DNA of 64,000 nt from Trichodesmium erythraeum GBRTRLIN201 (GTDB lineage Bacteria; Cyanobacteriota; Cyanobacteriia; Cyanobacteriales; Microcoleaceae). Of the stretch, positions 1-9,204 are shown piece by piece. Each line of letters begins with the position of its first letter. Within the stretch, counting starts at the first letter, position 1. Location: the NCBI GenBank assembly GCA_018457135.1, contig JAGGDU010000219.1:18608-82607 (forward strand). Direction: 5' to 3'. The position numbers and the translations under genes are program-made. The notes beneath the pieces were generated by a model, which worked only from the letters and a program-made list of their open reading frames with translations, had not been told where the DNA came from and made no database searches.

Positions 1-114
1 TAGCGCTTGCTGATATTCTATTTCTGATAGAGTTACAGTTTCACATTCTATACCACTTTTAAGGATAATTTCTGGGATGCGATCGCGGACTAATTTATTA
101 TATTCTTGACGCAT
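1..114 (-). CDS. Partial MazG-like nucleotide pyrophosphohydrolase, N-terminus only
   Basis: Reading the minus strand from the ATG at 112-114 gives 38 codons open to the window edge, beginning MRQEYNKLVRDRIPEII. The NKLVRDRIPEII start is characteristic of small all-alpha NTP pyrophosphohydrolases related to phosphoribosyl-ATP pyrophosphatase and MazG, which hydrolyse non-canonical or surplus nucleoside triphosphates. The metal-binding Glu/Asp helices lie beyond the edge and cannot be checked. The family call rests on this N-terminal motif alone. Confidence 0.6.
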   Translation of the reverse strand, partial: MRQEYNKLVRDRIPEIILKSGIECETVTLSEIEYQQAL

Positions 115-634
115 AATTATATTGCCTTATTCAGTAAGTTTTGTTTATTAATTAAACTAACACAAACCATTATATATAAAATATATAGCAATTATATAAA
201 ACGGTTATAAAAATTAAAAAACTCAAAATAAACTTTGAAACTCTTGCTCATTGCCCTCATTGCCCGTTGCCCCAAACCCTCAAAAACGCCAATATTTTGG
301 ACAACATAAATATAGGATAGCTATCTACCAATTGCTAAAAATATGCTTATTCTCAAGTCAATGTTCCGTGGTTTATTTGTAACAAAGGTTCATCAGAACT
401 ATAATGTTTTATTAAACAGACTTTGGATTGCATCGAATTTATGTTTGTTTTTTTCTTTATAATGTTTAGTATTATTTCCCTTATTCAAAATTAATTTTAT
501 TTATGACCAAAAAATCAGGTCTCAAGTCTCTGAATTAAGCGTTCGGTACTGATAACTGTTTAACTACAGGAGATGAAAAGGGAAGCTCCGACCCAAGAAG
601 GCTAACTCATAACTGAAATAACCAGGTATTTGCT
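115..634. other. AT-rich gap with a possible IS200/IS605 3'-end scar
   Basis: No convincing gene is present. The stretch at about 539-605 (GTTCGGTACTG, then GGAGATGAAAAGGGAAGCTC) resembles sequence I associate with the ends of cyanobacterial IS200/IS605 elements. It lies just upstream of the lipoprotein methyltransferase and would be part of its leader. The resemblance is from memory and is weak. Confidence 0.25.
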
Positions 635-1402
635 ATGACTAAAAATATCATAAAATTTATAGAAAATTTAGGAAAAATTTTATCTCTATTGCTGCTAGTT
701 TCGACTCTAGCTTCTTGCGCCATTAACACTGGTATAGTTACCAATTCAGATAGTATTTACCAATATAGAACTATTCATAATTATGAAGGTATTGGCAAAT
801 TTTATCTAGGTCGAGAAATTGCTAAAGTAATGGGGCATGAAGGCGCAGGATGGTTAGAAAGAGATAGTAGAACTTATCAAGAAAAACCTGAAAGTGCTAT
901 TAATAATCTTGAATTAAAATCAACAGATATCGTGGCAGATATTGGTGCTGGTACTGGCTATTTTACTTTTAGGATGAGTCCTTTAGTTCCAGAGGGAAAG
1001 GTACTAGCAATAGATATACAGCCAGAGATGTTAGAGTTAATTAATTTTGTTAATCATGAGGAAAATATTACTAATGTTGAGACAATTTTAGGTGATGTAG
1101 ATAATCCAAAGATACCGCCATCTAGTGTTGATATTGCCTTGTTAGTTGATACTTATCATGAGTTTGAATATCCACGAGAAATGATGTTAGGAATAGTTGA
1201 GGGATTGAAACCTGGTGGGCGAGTAGTTTTATTGGAATATCGGAGTGAAAATCCAATGATTATGATTAAGGGTTTACACAAAATGAGTGAAAAACAGGTA
1301 AAAAAAGAAATGAAAGCTGTTGGTTTGATTTGGCAAGATACTAGAGATTTTTTACCACAACAGCATTTTTTAGTGTTTAAAAAGCCTGATATTTCTTTGT
1401 GA
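635..1402 (+). CDS. Class I SAM-dependent methyltransferase with lipoprotein signal
   Basis: This is a 255-residue protein. Residues 1-28 form a lipoprotein signal: charged start, hydrophobic core LSLLLLVSTL and lipobox LASC ending at Cys28. The mature part has a Rossmann methyltransferase fold with motif I VADIGAGTGYF at about 100-110, an acidic residue after the second strand (LAIDIQPEML) and the post-III motif LKPGGRVVLLEY. It should therefore be a SAM-dependent methyltransferase tethered to a membrane outside the cytoplasm. That is odd because SAM is cytoplasmic; related export-tagged methyltransferases of unknown substrate exist in bacteria. It stands alone with no operon partner, and its substrate cannot be deduced. 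Confidence 0.75.
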   Translation: MTKNIIKFIENLGKILSLLLLVSTLASCAINTGIVTNSDSIYQYRTIHNYEGIGKFYLGREIAKVMGHEGAGWLERDSRTYQEKPESAINNLELKSTDIVADIGAGTGYFTFRMSPLVPEGKVLAIDIQPEMLELINFVNHEENITNVETILGDVDNPKIPPSSVDIALLVDTYHEFEYPREMMLGIVEGLKPGGRVVLLEYRSENPMIMIKGLHKMSEKQVKKEMKAVGLIWQDTRDFLPQQHFLVFKKPDISL

Positions 1403-1958
1403 AACTAAGGTTAAGAATAATACTAAGTTAATACTATTAGATAATTCAAGAAAAACTACTATAGCAATCTTATTTGAATTCTGAGAATTTGTAGATTTTT
1501 GGTAACAAATAATAGGGCAGAGGATAGATATAAAAACTATATCTGATTAATATAAAAAGGGTGATGTTCTAGATTTTAAGAAATAGTCAAATTATCCTAT
1601 TTAATTCATGATACCCTTATGAGCAAATCTCATAAATTTTTAATCAGGTCTTTTCGGGTATATGTGTAAGCCACTAAGATAAAAAATTTCTATTGTCTAA
1701 CTTTCACATTTTATATGTCAGGTTTTAGGTATCAGGTGTCAGGTTTCAGGTGTTAGGTATTAGTTTTAAAAATCAATAAATTGATAGCATATTACTACCA
1801 AATATATTGATTTTAGCCCGTTAAATATCAATAACTTTTTACTTCAATTCACTTTCAATTATTTCTAATAACCTGAAACCTGAAATCACCAAACCTTAAA
1901 CATTAAACCTACTAAAACTTAATATATAAATGAGTGCTAATGGTTAGTTATTATATGA
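1403..1958. other. Intergenic region with heptamer repeats
   Basis: This is a convergent gap between the lipoprotein methyltransferase and the ATPase. It holds a 7-bp tandem repeat tract at 1718-1766. A related sequence in the opposite orientation lies near 1870-1915 (CCTGAAACCTGAAA), so the two can pair into a hairpin between the converging genes. No open frame of note was seen. Confidence 0.5.
1718..1766. repeat. Heptameric STRR tract (TYAGGTN)7
   Basis: Seven consecutive 7-bp units are visible: TCAGGTT, TTAGGTA, TCAGGTG, TCAGGTT, TCAGGTG, TTAGGTA, TTAGTTT. This is the pattern of short tandemly repeated repetitive (STRR) sequences known from filamentous cyanobacteria. The reverse-complement family recurs at 18525-18566. 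Confidence 0.85.
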
Positions 1959-4031
1959 TTAAAAATCATTATTATCTACCTCAAGTAATTCTGTATATTC
2001 AAACTCATTTGGACTACGTTTTACCAAAGGATAAGATTTACCACCTAACTCAATAGCATCTTCCTCACAATCTGATTTTGGAGAATTATAAGAAAGCACA
2101 TATTCCCTGCCAATATAATCAGCCATTTCCTCAGCAACTTCACCTCGCCATTGAGTCTTAGTTACTAATACAACTAATTGATTTGCTAATTGAGGAATTA
2201 TTTTAGCAATTTTTCGCCGATAAATCTCATCTAAACTCCCAAAAGGAGAATCCATTACAATAGGAAAAGTACTACTGTCAGGACCCATTAAAGTATTTTT
2301 TTTACTCCACTCTCTTACCTGATCAATAATGCTACCAATAAATGCCAAACTGAGGATTTGATTCTCTCCTGTAGAAGCAGCAACTAAGTCATTTTTACTA
2401 CTAGTATTTTCTACTAAAGTTAACTCATAGTTTTTATTTAGCTGAGGAATATAAGGAGTAAAAGAAATTTCAGAAAATAACTCTTGTACCCGTTTTTCTA
2501 AAGAAATTCTAAATTGTTTTTCTAAACGTAAACGTACTTCGTTTAGCCTCTCAATAGCATCCTGAGTAGCAGCAATTCGTCTTTGAGATAAAACTTGCCT
2601 TAACTCATTCATAGTTTGGCGATCGACTTGTTTATCTAAAACCTTAATTTCTTTATGTAAAGTTTCTAACTGTAGACTATTTGAACCAGTTTCTCTATTT
2701 AAATTTCCCACCTTAATTTCAATTTCATCTAACCTTTTTTGTAACTCCTGAATATCCTCATCTGGATAAGAGCGTAATTTTTTTTGAACTATTTCCAATT
2801 CATTTTCCACCCCTGAAAGCTGATAACGTAATTGTTCTATATTTCCTTGTTGTCTATCAACTTCATCCCAAAAATCTACAATTTGCTTATCAACTTCATC
2901 CATTTGTACAGTCATTCTAATTGCAGTTTCTTCAACATCAGCAACCTCTACTTTTTGCATCCATTTTTCTACTAATTTTCTCCCATTAGAATCTATAGTT
3001 AATTCAGTGCCACAAATACAACGTTGTTTTTCTAATAACTGTTGAACAAACTGCCGATTAATTCCTGTAAGTAACTCACCTTTTTCCTTTAAATGACTAA
3101 ATAATTCTCGAAATTCTACTATTGCTTCTGATAAAAAAACCATATAACCACGAGTTGATATAGCTCTTTTTAAACTCTGATTTGCTTGTACTATTTGTTC
3201 TTTTATTTCCCCAATACGAACCTTTAATTTGTCTCTTTGTTGAGGCAATCCTTCTGCACCTTTAAAATCTAACAAACGACTATTAATTTCTTTTTTAAAT
3301 TTTCCATGATGTTGTAATTCTTGATCTATTTCTTGTTGGCGTTTTGATAATTTATAAATTTCCTGTTCAATTTTACTTTTTTCTTTCAAGAACTTTTTAG
3401 TCTCTGGATTCCCAATCAATCTTAAATCAGTTTCTAGGGATTTTTTAGCTTCCCCTAAATGTCTAACAGAACGATTTAATACTTCAATTCCTAATAATTC
3501 CTTAGTAGCTTCTGCAATTTCACTTTTTTGGTTATCCCTAACAATATATTCAATTCTTTCACCGTCAAAAAAGAAATATCGATGTAAACTTTCTGGCAGA
3601 ATTCTACCAATAATATCATCAGGATGTTCTGGTGGTGGAGACCAACGTCCATCATCTCCAGCTATCTGCATATATAGCTCACTTTTGCCATGTTCAATTT
3701 TATTTTCTTCGTTTCTATAAGCTCGACATAAACGCTTTGCTTGATAACGTTTATGATTATGTTCAAATATAATTTCTACCCAACAAGCAATAGCTTTACC
3801 CGCTTTTGCTTCTGTAATTGCTCGTTTATTTACCAATTGAGTTTCTGCAGCAAAAGCTGCACTAAATTTCTCATAAAGTACCCAGGTAAAAGCATTCATG
3901 ATAGTAGTTTTACCGGCACCATTGTTGCCATGAATAATTGTCGTATTTTGTTTCCCTGAAGCACAAATTATTTCTGGAGTTTTGCCATAAAACTGGCGAA
4001 AGTTACACAATATAATTGACACTAATTTCAT
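1959..4031 (-). CDS. DndD/SbcC/Rad50-like ABC ATPase with zinc-hook CxC
   Basis: This 690-residue protein has the split ABC-ATPase plan of SMC/Rad50/DndD proteins. The N-terminal half carries Walker A GNNGAGKTT (35-43). A coiled coil of about 190-520 is interrupted near its middle by CIC (338-340), a Rad50-type zinc-hook candidate. The C-terminal half has a signature-like STGENQIL (about 553) and Walker B IVMDSPFGSLDE (591-602). DndD acts with DNA phosphorothioation and restriction genes, but no dndBCE or dptFGH genes are visible here, so it is best called DndD-like. Its ATG overlaps the stop of the preceding small gene by 4 nt (ATGA), indicating translational coupling. It is probably a DNA-binding, NTP-driven defence or repair ATPase. 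Confidence 0.8.
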   Translation of the reverse strand: MKLVSIILCNFRQFYGKTPEIICASGKQNTTIIHGNNGAGKTTIMNAFTWVLYEKFSAAFAAETQLVNKRAITEAKAGKAIACWVEIIFEHNHKRYQAKRLCRAYRNEENKIEHGKSELYMQIAGDDGRWSPPPEHPDDIIGRILPESLHRYFFFDGERIEYIVRDNQKSEIAEATKELLGIEVLNRSVRHLGEAKKSLETDLRLIGNPETKKFLKEKSKIEQEIYKLSKRQQEIDQELQHHGKFKKEINSRLLDFKGAEGLPQQRDKLKVRIGEIKEQIVQANQSLKRAISTRGYMVFLSEAIVEFRELFSHLKEKGELLTGINRQFVQQLLEKQRCICGTELTIDSNGRKLVEKWMQKVEVADVEETAIRMTVQMDEVDKQIVDFWDEVDRQQGNIEQLRYQLSGVENELEIVQKKLRSYPDEDIQELQKRLDEIEIKVGNLNRETGSNSLQLETLHKEIKVLDKQVDRQTMNELRQVLSQRRIAATQDAIERLNEVRLRLEKQFRISLEKRVQELFSEISFTPYIPQLNKNYELTLVENTSSKNDLVAASTGENQILSLAFIGSIIDQVREWSKKNTLMGPDSSTFPIVMDSPFGSLDEIYRRKIAKIIPQLANQLVVLVTKTQWRGEVAEEMADYIGREYVLSYNSPKSDCEEDAIELGGKSYPLVKRSPNEFEYTELLEVDNNDF

Positions 4032-4318
4032 TGTACTGCTTCCTTAATAATTTTGAGAATATCATCATTAATTCGAGGAGTTTTTTTATAAAGCCTGTCT
4101 TTTTCTAGTTGTAATACTCGGCCAATGATATACTTTACTTCTGGAGGTGCAGTAGTAATTGGTTCTTGAATATTATTTAGCTTACTTTGACTTTGAGCAT
4201 TGTATGTTGAATGCTTCTCTGAAAAAATATTTGATATGTTTATGATTCCTTTGTCTGAGTATTTTGAAGTCATTTGAATTTTAATAATAAGTAATACCTC
4301 ATGTTCTTTATGTACCAA
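4028..4318 (-). CDS. Small partner protein coupled to the DndD-like ATPase
   Basis: This frame encodes at most 96 residues; its stop overlaps the ATPase start as ATGA, which strongly suggests a real two-gene operon. No known domain is recognised. The C-terminal 40 residues (APPEVKYIIGRVLQLEKDRL and after) are charged and helical. They end in DDILKIIKEAVQ and look like the folded part. The first 50 residues are low complexity, and an internal Met at residue 16 could be the true start. It could be an adaptor or toxin-antitoxin-like regulator of the ATPase, but the sequence does not show which. Confidence 0.55.
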   Translation of the reverse strand: MVHKEHEVLLIIKIQMTSKYSDKGIINISNIFSEKHSTYNAQSQSKLNNIQEPITTAPPEVKYIIGRVLQLEKDRLYKKTPRINDDILKIIKEAVQ

Positions 4319-5213
4319 ATTTTTATCAAAGATGGCTACATATCATGCTCAAAAACTAAATCACACAATTTTTTAAAATATTTAGTGTAGCCTAAGTTAG
4401 GAGTTATATATGTGTAGCAATATTCACAATAAAATTCCTTTCATTCTCACAAGCCTAACTGCAAAAATCACTACTTGTACACTACTACCCCTAAATTAAT
4501 GAAATTGGAATCATTATACTGGGTTGCTAAGTATTAGTGGTAAGTATTACAGCACTTTTCAGATTTATGAGCCATACCTTCATAACCAAAAGAAAATCCT
4601 GTAGAGGCATTTTCCTGTAGAATACTATGTAAACATATTGAACAAAAAAAGGGCCATTTACTCTTATTCAAATCTACTGAAATGAAAACTGCTGTATGTA
4701 TATAAGTGGTAGGTATTATGTACATTGTTTTCAACAACAAATTTGGCTAAGGTTAAGAAATAGTATTTATAGGGTTAATTTAATTGAATACATTCAAGTT
4801 TTGTTAACAGATTTTAATTTGTATTGGCATAAAAAAGCTGGCTTCCTAATATACTAAAATCTTAATTGTAAAATTTTAGTAGCGGGAAAAATCAGGTGAT
4901 AACTGAATAAATACAGCAAAAAACAAGCACTTAGAAAAGTTGATAGGTTTTATCCTTTATCAAATATTTACTTTAACTATGTTTATCTATCGGGTTTTTA
5001 ACTATTGTCTATAATTTGGTATGATATACAATTATCTCCTATTATCTATTTATTTTATGTTACTAGTATATAGAAAAATAGCTAACATCAGAAAAAATAC
5101 ATTGGATAAACTGACTACTTATCTGGTTCTTAAACAAACAGATAGTAATATAAAATTTGAATGTATGATTTAAATGTATCAGGAATAATATCGAATCATA
5201 ACCCACTCCCAAG
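4319..5213. other. AT-rich gap upstream of the ATPase operon
   Basis: The promoter of the minus-strand ATPase operon should lie in the first part of this gap. A 68-codon minus-strand frame with several cysteines (4534-4740) starts with TTG and could not be supported as a gene. Nothing else was seen. Confidence 0.4.
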
Positions 5214-5463
5214 AGGGAAAATATTGCTCTATTTACCCTGTTTGCAGCGCAAATTTGCCCGGCACCCGAAATTTATACCTTTGAACCCATTCCGTCAATT
5301 TTCCATAGCCTGCTTTTCAATGGAGAACTCTAGGACTTCAAAGGGAAACTTTTAATTGCAGTCTGGCTGACAAAACAAAGCAAGCTACTTTTACCTATGA
5401 TTCTAATATGTCAGTAATTTCTAGACGGTTGGCAGAGCTTGAGTCAGAAAACCTGATGGCTAA
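5214..5463 (+). pseudogene. FkbM-family methyltransferase relic
   Basis: Two frames together recreate an internal piece of an FkbM methyltransferase. From 5214 one reads ENIALFTLFAAQICPAPEIY followed by TFEPIPSIF, which is motif I plus the conserved FEPIP segment. After an in-frame stop and a frameshift near 5350 the text continues as FNCSLADKTKQATFTYDSN and MSVISRRLAELES, matching the usual xNCGLSDKT...FTYYPxxSVMSG stretch. The N- and C-terminal parts are gone. An intact FkbM-type gene lies at 34177, but the two are not obviously recent copies. Confidence 0.6.
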
Positions 5464-5937
5464 TTGTTATTTACTCTTAATGCTTATTCTGGTGGAGTTA
5501 ATTTACTAATCTTTACTCCGCCAGCCTACGATAATAGTTGCAATGATCCCATTCTTGTTAGTAGGTTAGGTATGGTTTTCTTGAGCTAACTATCAAACTG
5601 TGATATGTAGCTGATAGCTCCTTATTATCAACTATTGAAACTAAGGGTCAGGCTTATTCAGTAGTCTTAGCTTTCAACAACAACGATCATAATTATTGAA
5701 TTTTGGGAATAGTAAGAATACTTTTTCCCAGTATGAATTCACTAGTCTTCGTTCCTGATGGTACTACTATCATTAGTGGTAGCGACGATCATAGAATCAG
5801 ATTTTACTAAGTATCATAGCTTGTTGCTCTCAGGAAATAGTTACCCCACAACAACCTTTAGAAGATATATAATTTTACTCCCCACAACATTGTACTAAAA
5901 TAAGAACGGCTATAACCAATACTAAAAAAATTACCCA
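5464..5937. other. Degenerate region containing a WD40 scrap
   Basis: Apart from the WD40 fragment at 5742-5810, this stretch holds only short broken frames. It appears to be decayed coding DNA before the membrane-protein gene. Confidence 0.4.
5742..5810 (+). pseudogene. WD40 repeat remnant
   Basis: The frame reads LVFVPDGTTIISGSDDHRI followed by RFY and a stop. It matches the F-SPDG--I-SGSDD--I-(FW) core of a beta-propeller WD40 repeat. Only one blade is recognisable and there is no start or flanking repeat, so it is a scrap of a larger WD40 gene of the kind common in filamentous cyanobacteria. Confidence 0.65.
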
Positions 5938-6675
5938 ATGACACAATCAAATTTGCCAAAACAACAAAATTCTCCCATTATCTCTATCTTACTCTGGCTA
6001 TTATCAGCAACATATATCTACATTCTCCTACTTTCACCCCAAGATCAACTACTTCCTAACGGACCAATTTGGGCGGTTCAACCTGAAACTATTAAAGAAG
6101 TCATTGAGGTATCTATCAATTTTTTCTTCATTCTTCCCATCTTTAATGTTATTGGTATAAAATATATGGAAGCACCGATCGTACATCCTTGGTTAGAAAG
6201 TTTATTCAACTTTGCTGAAGCTTGGATATTTATGTTTCTTCCCCTCCTGCTTGTCGATCGCCGTGGTGGAGAACTTCCAAAAATCTTGATTTGGAGTATG
6301 GCAATGTTCCTTACCAATACTTTCTTACTACCATACATGGCTTGGCGCAGCACTGCAACTGAACTTCCTATAGAGGAACAAATGAGTAAAGGTTTACTGG
6401 CGAAAATATTCGGTGTTGTCGGATTAATTATAGGCAGCATCGCTATAGTCTGGGGAATTTTCGCTAGACCAGAATTTGGCGATATCGCTACTAGGGGAAA
6501 ATTTTTTATACAAAACTTTCAGAGCGATCGCCTCACCATTGCCTTTTGTGTAGATGTAATTTTATTTGCCATTTTTCAAGCAGTATTAATAGGAAATATT
6601 GAACCGCCAGAAAGTGGCAAACGTTGGTTAAGATTTATACCATTTTGGGGATTAGCTGTTTGGCTAATTTTGTAG
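5938..6675 (+). CDS. Conserved-type multi-pass membrane protein, function unknown
   Basis: This 245-residue protein has about six or seven hydrophobic segments: ISILLWLLSATYIYILLL near 15-32, FFFILPIFNVIG near 68, FMFLPLLLV near 98, AMFLTNTFLLPYMAW near 115, GVVGLIIGSIAIVWGIF near 160, and two at the C-terminus. No catalytic or transport motif is recognised. It starts with ATG after a degenerate region and has no close neighbour on its strand, so it is probably monocistronic. The codon pattern and GATCGC-type octamers inside the frame fit a native gene. Confidence 0.7.
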   Translation: MTQSNLPKQQNSPIISILLWLLSATYIYILLLSPQDQLLPNGPIWAVQPETIKEVIEVSINFFFILPIFNVIGIKYMEAPIVHPWLESLFNFAEAWIFMFLPLLLVDRRGGELPKILIWSMAMFLTNTFLLPYMAWRSTATELPIEEQMSKGLLAKIFGVVGLIIGSIAIVWGIFARPEFGDIATRGKFFIQNFQSDRLTIAFCVDVILFAIFQAVLIGNIEPPESGKRWLRFIPFWGLAVWLIL

Positions 6676-7359
6676 AAGTTTTGCTTCTATATTGTGTCTC
6701 CCATTTTTAGTAGATTTAGGAAGTAGGTACTTGGGCAAAAAAGAGGTACAGTTTAATATAAATCTCCATTCCTTCTTTTCTGCTGTTTTATAAAACTGAT
6801 ACAAAGGATCACATAACGTTATCAATTGATGTTTACTTCCTGCTTCTACTGAGGCTGTCGGTAGTTACTCATGCACACACATTCACGGTCGAGCTGACCC
6901 CATTTCTATTTTTTGTTTTTATGATGAAAATTGGCAAAACCCAGAAGAAACTTGCCCGCCAGCATTACATCAGGCTAAAATTGATTAAATAGCTTGACAC
7001 AAAAGTAATTTTATGATAGCTATTCACAATATCTAGAGGCGCAATATAAAAAATATTAAGATGTAGAAAAATCAAAAGGAAATTTCTGAAAATCAAATTT
7101 AATTAGAGGTTGTGATAAGAGCAAAAATATAAATTTTACATTTGTTAAATTCTATTGTTAAATTCTATTATACTAAATCCGGCTTTTAAAACCACTTTAT
7201 AATCTTCGTTTAATTCTCTTTAACTATAAAGTTAAAGTCTAAAATAACAGGTTTATAAAAACCGGATTTAATATTATTTGGGGGGTTTTTTTCCCTAGCA
7301 GAAATGATAATGATATAATTTGAATTAGTAAATTGACATTCAAGCAGTTGAGATATATC
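6676..7359. other. Gap with a MITE-like element and a coding scrap
   Basis: An open but startless plus-strand stretch around 6838-6987 ends ENWQNPEETCPPALHQAKID and a stop, suggesting the tail of a lost gene that I cannot identify. The MITE-like element is at 7174-7270. The remainder should include the promoter of the HAD/aldo-keto reductase pair. Confidence 0.4.
7174..7270. mobile_element. MITE-like element, about 97 bp, with terminal inverted repeats
   Basis: The ends TAAATCCGGCTTTTAAAACC and GGTTTATAAAAACCGGATTTA are imperfect inverted repeats that meet the size and layout of a miniature inverted-repeat element. There is no coding capacity between them. It ends 90 bp before the HAD gene start. 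Confidence 0.5.
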
Positions 7360-7857
7360 ATGTGGGTTTTCCTAGATATTGATGGAGTATTAGTACCAGA
7401 GAAAAAGTTTGATAAACGAGTATTACAAAAAGACATAATCAAGTTCGATCCAGGTTGTTTAAATGAATTTGAAAATGTCTTGCGTCGTTATCCGAAGACT
7501 AAAATAGTTATATCCTCATCCTGGCGAGAAATGTATTCTCTGCAGAAAATTTCTAGCTTATTTTCACCGGATATTGGTATGCGTGTTATTGGAGTAACTC
7601 CATATTTACACCCGATAGTTATTGAAACAAATCAACATATTCGGCAGCAAGGAGTTTTGGAATATCTCAGACAAAAAAATGAGAAAAATCCACAGTGGGT
7701 AGCTATTGATGACATTGCTGAGTTCTATGAGCCAGGTAGTCCAGTTATTGTTACCGATGCTTATCATGGTTTTAATCATAATTCTGCCCAAATGCTCGAT
7801 CGCTATCTTGCCTCGTTTTGTGAGAAAATAACATCAGGTAATACTATTGGACAATAG
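7360..7857 (+). CDS. HAD-superfamily hydrolase-like protein
   Basis: The likely start is the ATG at 7360, giving 165 residues that begin MWVFLDIDGVLVP; a TTG 27 nt upstream is possible but less likely. HAD motif I (DIDGVL) lies at the N-terminus, motif II ISSSWRE follows at about 55, and AIDDIAEF near 120 fits motif IV. This resembles the stand-alone HAD domains in nucleic-acid-repair-type families and is probably a phosphatase or nucleotidase. Its stop lies 6 nt before the aldo/keto reductase ATG, so the two form an operon. Confidence 0.7.
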   Translation: MWVFLDIDGVLVPEKKFDKRVLQKDIIKFDPGCLNEFENVLRRYPKTKIVISSSWREMYSLQKISSLFSPDIGMRVIGVTPYLHPIVIETNQHIRQQGVLEYLRQKNEKNPQWVAIDDIAEFYEPGSPVIVTDAYHGFNHNSAQMLDRYLASFCEKITSGNTIGQ

Positions 7858-7863
7858 TTAAGG

Positions 7864-8844
7864 ATGCAAACTAACCAAAAACTTATCTTGCCAAAAATAG
7901 GTTGTGGTACATGGGCATGGGGTAACCGACTCCTGTGGGGATATGACGAAAGTATGGATAATGAACTGCAGAATGTCTTTAGCCTCTGTGTTAGTAATGG
8001 GGTAACCTTATTTGATACGGGCGACTCCTATGGAACTGGTAGATTAAATGGACGTAGTGAAATGCTGTTGGGAAAATTTTCTCAAGGATATATGGGTGCA
8101 TATCAGGATAATATTTGCATTGCCACAAAACTTGCAGCTTATCCTTGGAGGTGGAGAGCTAAAGCAATGATTTCGGCTTGTGCAGCATCTGCTCAACGTC
8201 TAGGTAAAAATGTTGATTTGGTACAGATGCATTGGTCTACTGCTAATTATTTTCCCTGGCAAGAATGGGGACTTTTGGATGGTTTAGCCGATCTGTATGA
8301 ACAAGGAAAAGTTAAGGGAGTGGGGTTATCGAATTACGGACCGAAACAACTGAAAAAAGTTTATAAAAGGTTTAGCGATCGCGGGGTCCCAATTGCTACT
8401 TTACAGGTTCAATATTCTCTGTTATCAACCTACCCAGTGACAGAATTGGGAGTCAAAGAAGTATGTGATGAATTAGGTATTAAACTAATTGCATATAGCC
8501 CTTTAGCTTTGGGAATATTAACAGGAAAATATTCAGAAAAAGGTTCTTATCCTAAAGGAATTAGAGGTATTTTATTTAAGCAAATATTGCCAGGCATTCG
8601 CCCATTATTATTATGTTTAGAAGCTGTGGCAAAATCAAGAAATAAAACTATGTCACAAGTAGCAATTAACTGGTGTGTTTCTAAAGGTACAATTCCTATT
8701 CCAGGAGCCAAAAATCAAGTTCAAGCACAAGAAAATATTGGTGCTTTGGGTTGGGAGTTAGACTCTGGTGAAGTTGCAGAATTAGATAAGGCTGCTGCGA
8801 GTACAGGCAAGAAAATGGTGCAAAATATTTTTCAAACTCAGTAA
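7864..8844 (+). CDS. Aldo/keto reductase
   Basis: This 326-residue TIM-barrel oxidoreductase has the catalytic tetrad in place: Asp51 and Tyr56 in FDTGDSYGTG, Lys89 in IATKLAAYPW, and His123 in LVQMHWST. The NADPH-binding C-terminal part is visible in SPLALGILTGKY and IPIPGAKN. It should reduce aldehydes or ketones with NADPH in the cytoplasm. The length is normal for the family. It follows the HAD gene by 6 nt and is co-transcribed; the physiological substrate is not evident. Confidence 0.9.
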   Translation: MQTNQKLILPKIGCGTWAWGNRLLWGYDESMDNELQNVFSLCVSNGVTLFDTGDSYGTGRLNGRSEMLLGKFSQGYMGAYQDNICIATKLAAYPWRWRAKAMISACAASAQRLGKNVDLVQMHWSTANYFPWQEWGLLDGLADLYEQGKVKGVGLSNYGPKQLKKVYKRFSDRGVPIATLQVQYSLLSTYPVTELGVKEVCDELGIKLIAYSPLALGILTGKYSEKGSYPKGIRGILFKQILPGIRPLLLCLEAVAKSRNKTMSQVAINWCVSKGTIPIPGAKNQVQAQENIGALGWELDSGEVAELDKAAASTGKKMVQNIFQTQ

Positions 8845-9090
8845 CTTCTTTCTGAAAATAATTAATAATAATAAAAATTATTTAGATGTATGTCTTTCCC
8901 CTATTCATCTCTAATATCCCGTGGCGTTTAAACTACATTTCTCTCTGCAAATTCGCTGTTCTTCAAGTTTTATAGTTCATGGGATGACAACCTAGTTGAA
9001 AGTAATAATAGACTGGGTCTTTTGGAGATTCTTTTGGGGATAATATCCAATTGGTAGCGATCGCTCGAAAGAATATAGCAATTGTTTCCA
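8845..9090. other. Gap upstream of a methyltransferase relic
   Basis: No gene was seen. It contains one GCGATCGC octamer (9058) and leads into a broken copy of the neighbouring methyltransferase. Confidence 0.35.
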
Positions 9091-9204
9091 AAGTTATACA
9101 ATTTAGATGATGGTGGTAAATTAGCACTAGGAATTTAGGGAGCTCATACCAATTCTCAAAAAGAAATCAAAGATGAGATTTTTTCTGAGCAGAAAATTAT
9201 ATAA
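9091..9204 (+). pseudogene. Broken duplicate of the adjacent methyltransferase
   Basis: The frame reads KLYNLDDGGKLALGI, stop, GAHTNSQKEIKDEIFSEQK. It aligns along its whole length with KLHSQLDDGGLLALAIQGPH followed by NNYKKEIKDEIFYEQK of the intact gene (about 9950-10062). One Gln codon has become TAG and a codon is lost near the front. Flanking sequence shows no further similarity, so only this internal piece of about 114 bp survives from a tandem duplication. Confidence 0.8.

Noticed and set aside
4534..4740. 68-codon minus-strand frame with Cys residues (FFCSICLHSI) upstream of the ATPase operon
   Set aside because: It has a TTG start, no ribosome-binding site, no recognised domain and no coupling to the next gene; the CxxC may be chance.
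5161..5355. 64-codon plus-strand frame
   Set aside because: It lies over the FkbM relic in a different frame from the homologous text.
6838..6987. Open stretch ending ENWQNPEETCPPALHQAKID
   Set aside because: It has no start codon and no family I can name; mentioned only in the gap entry.
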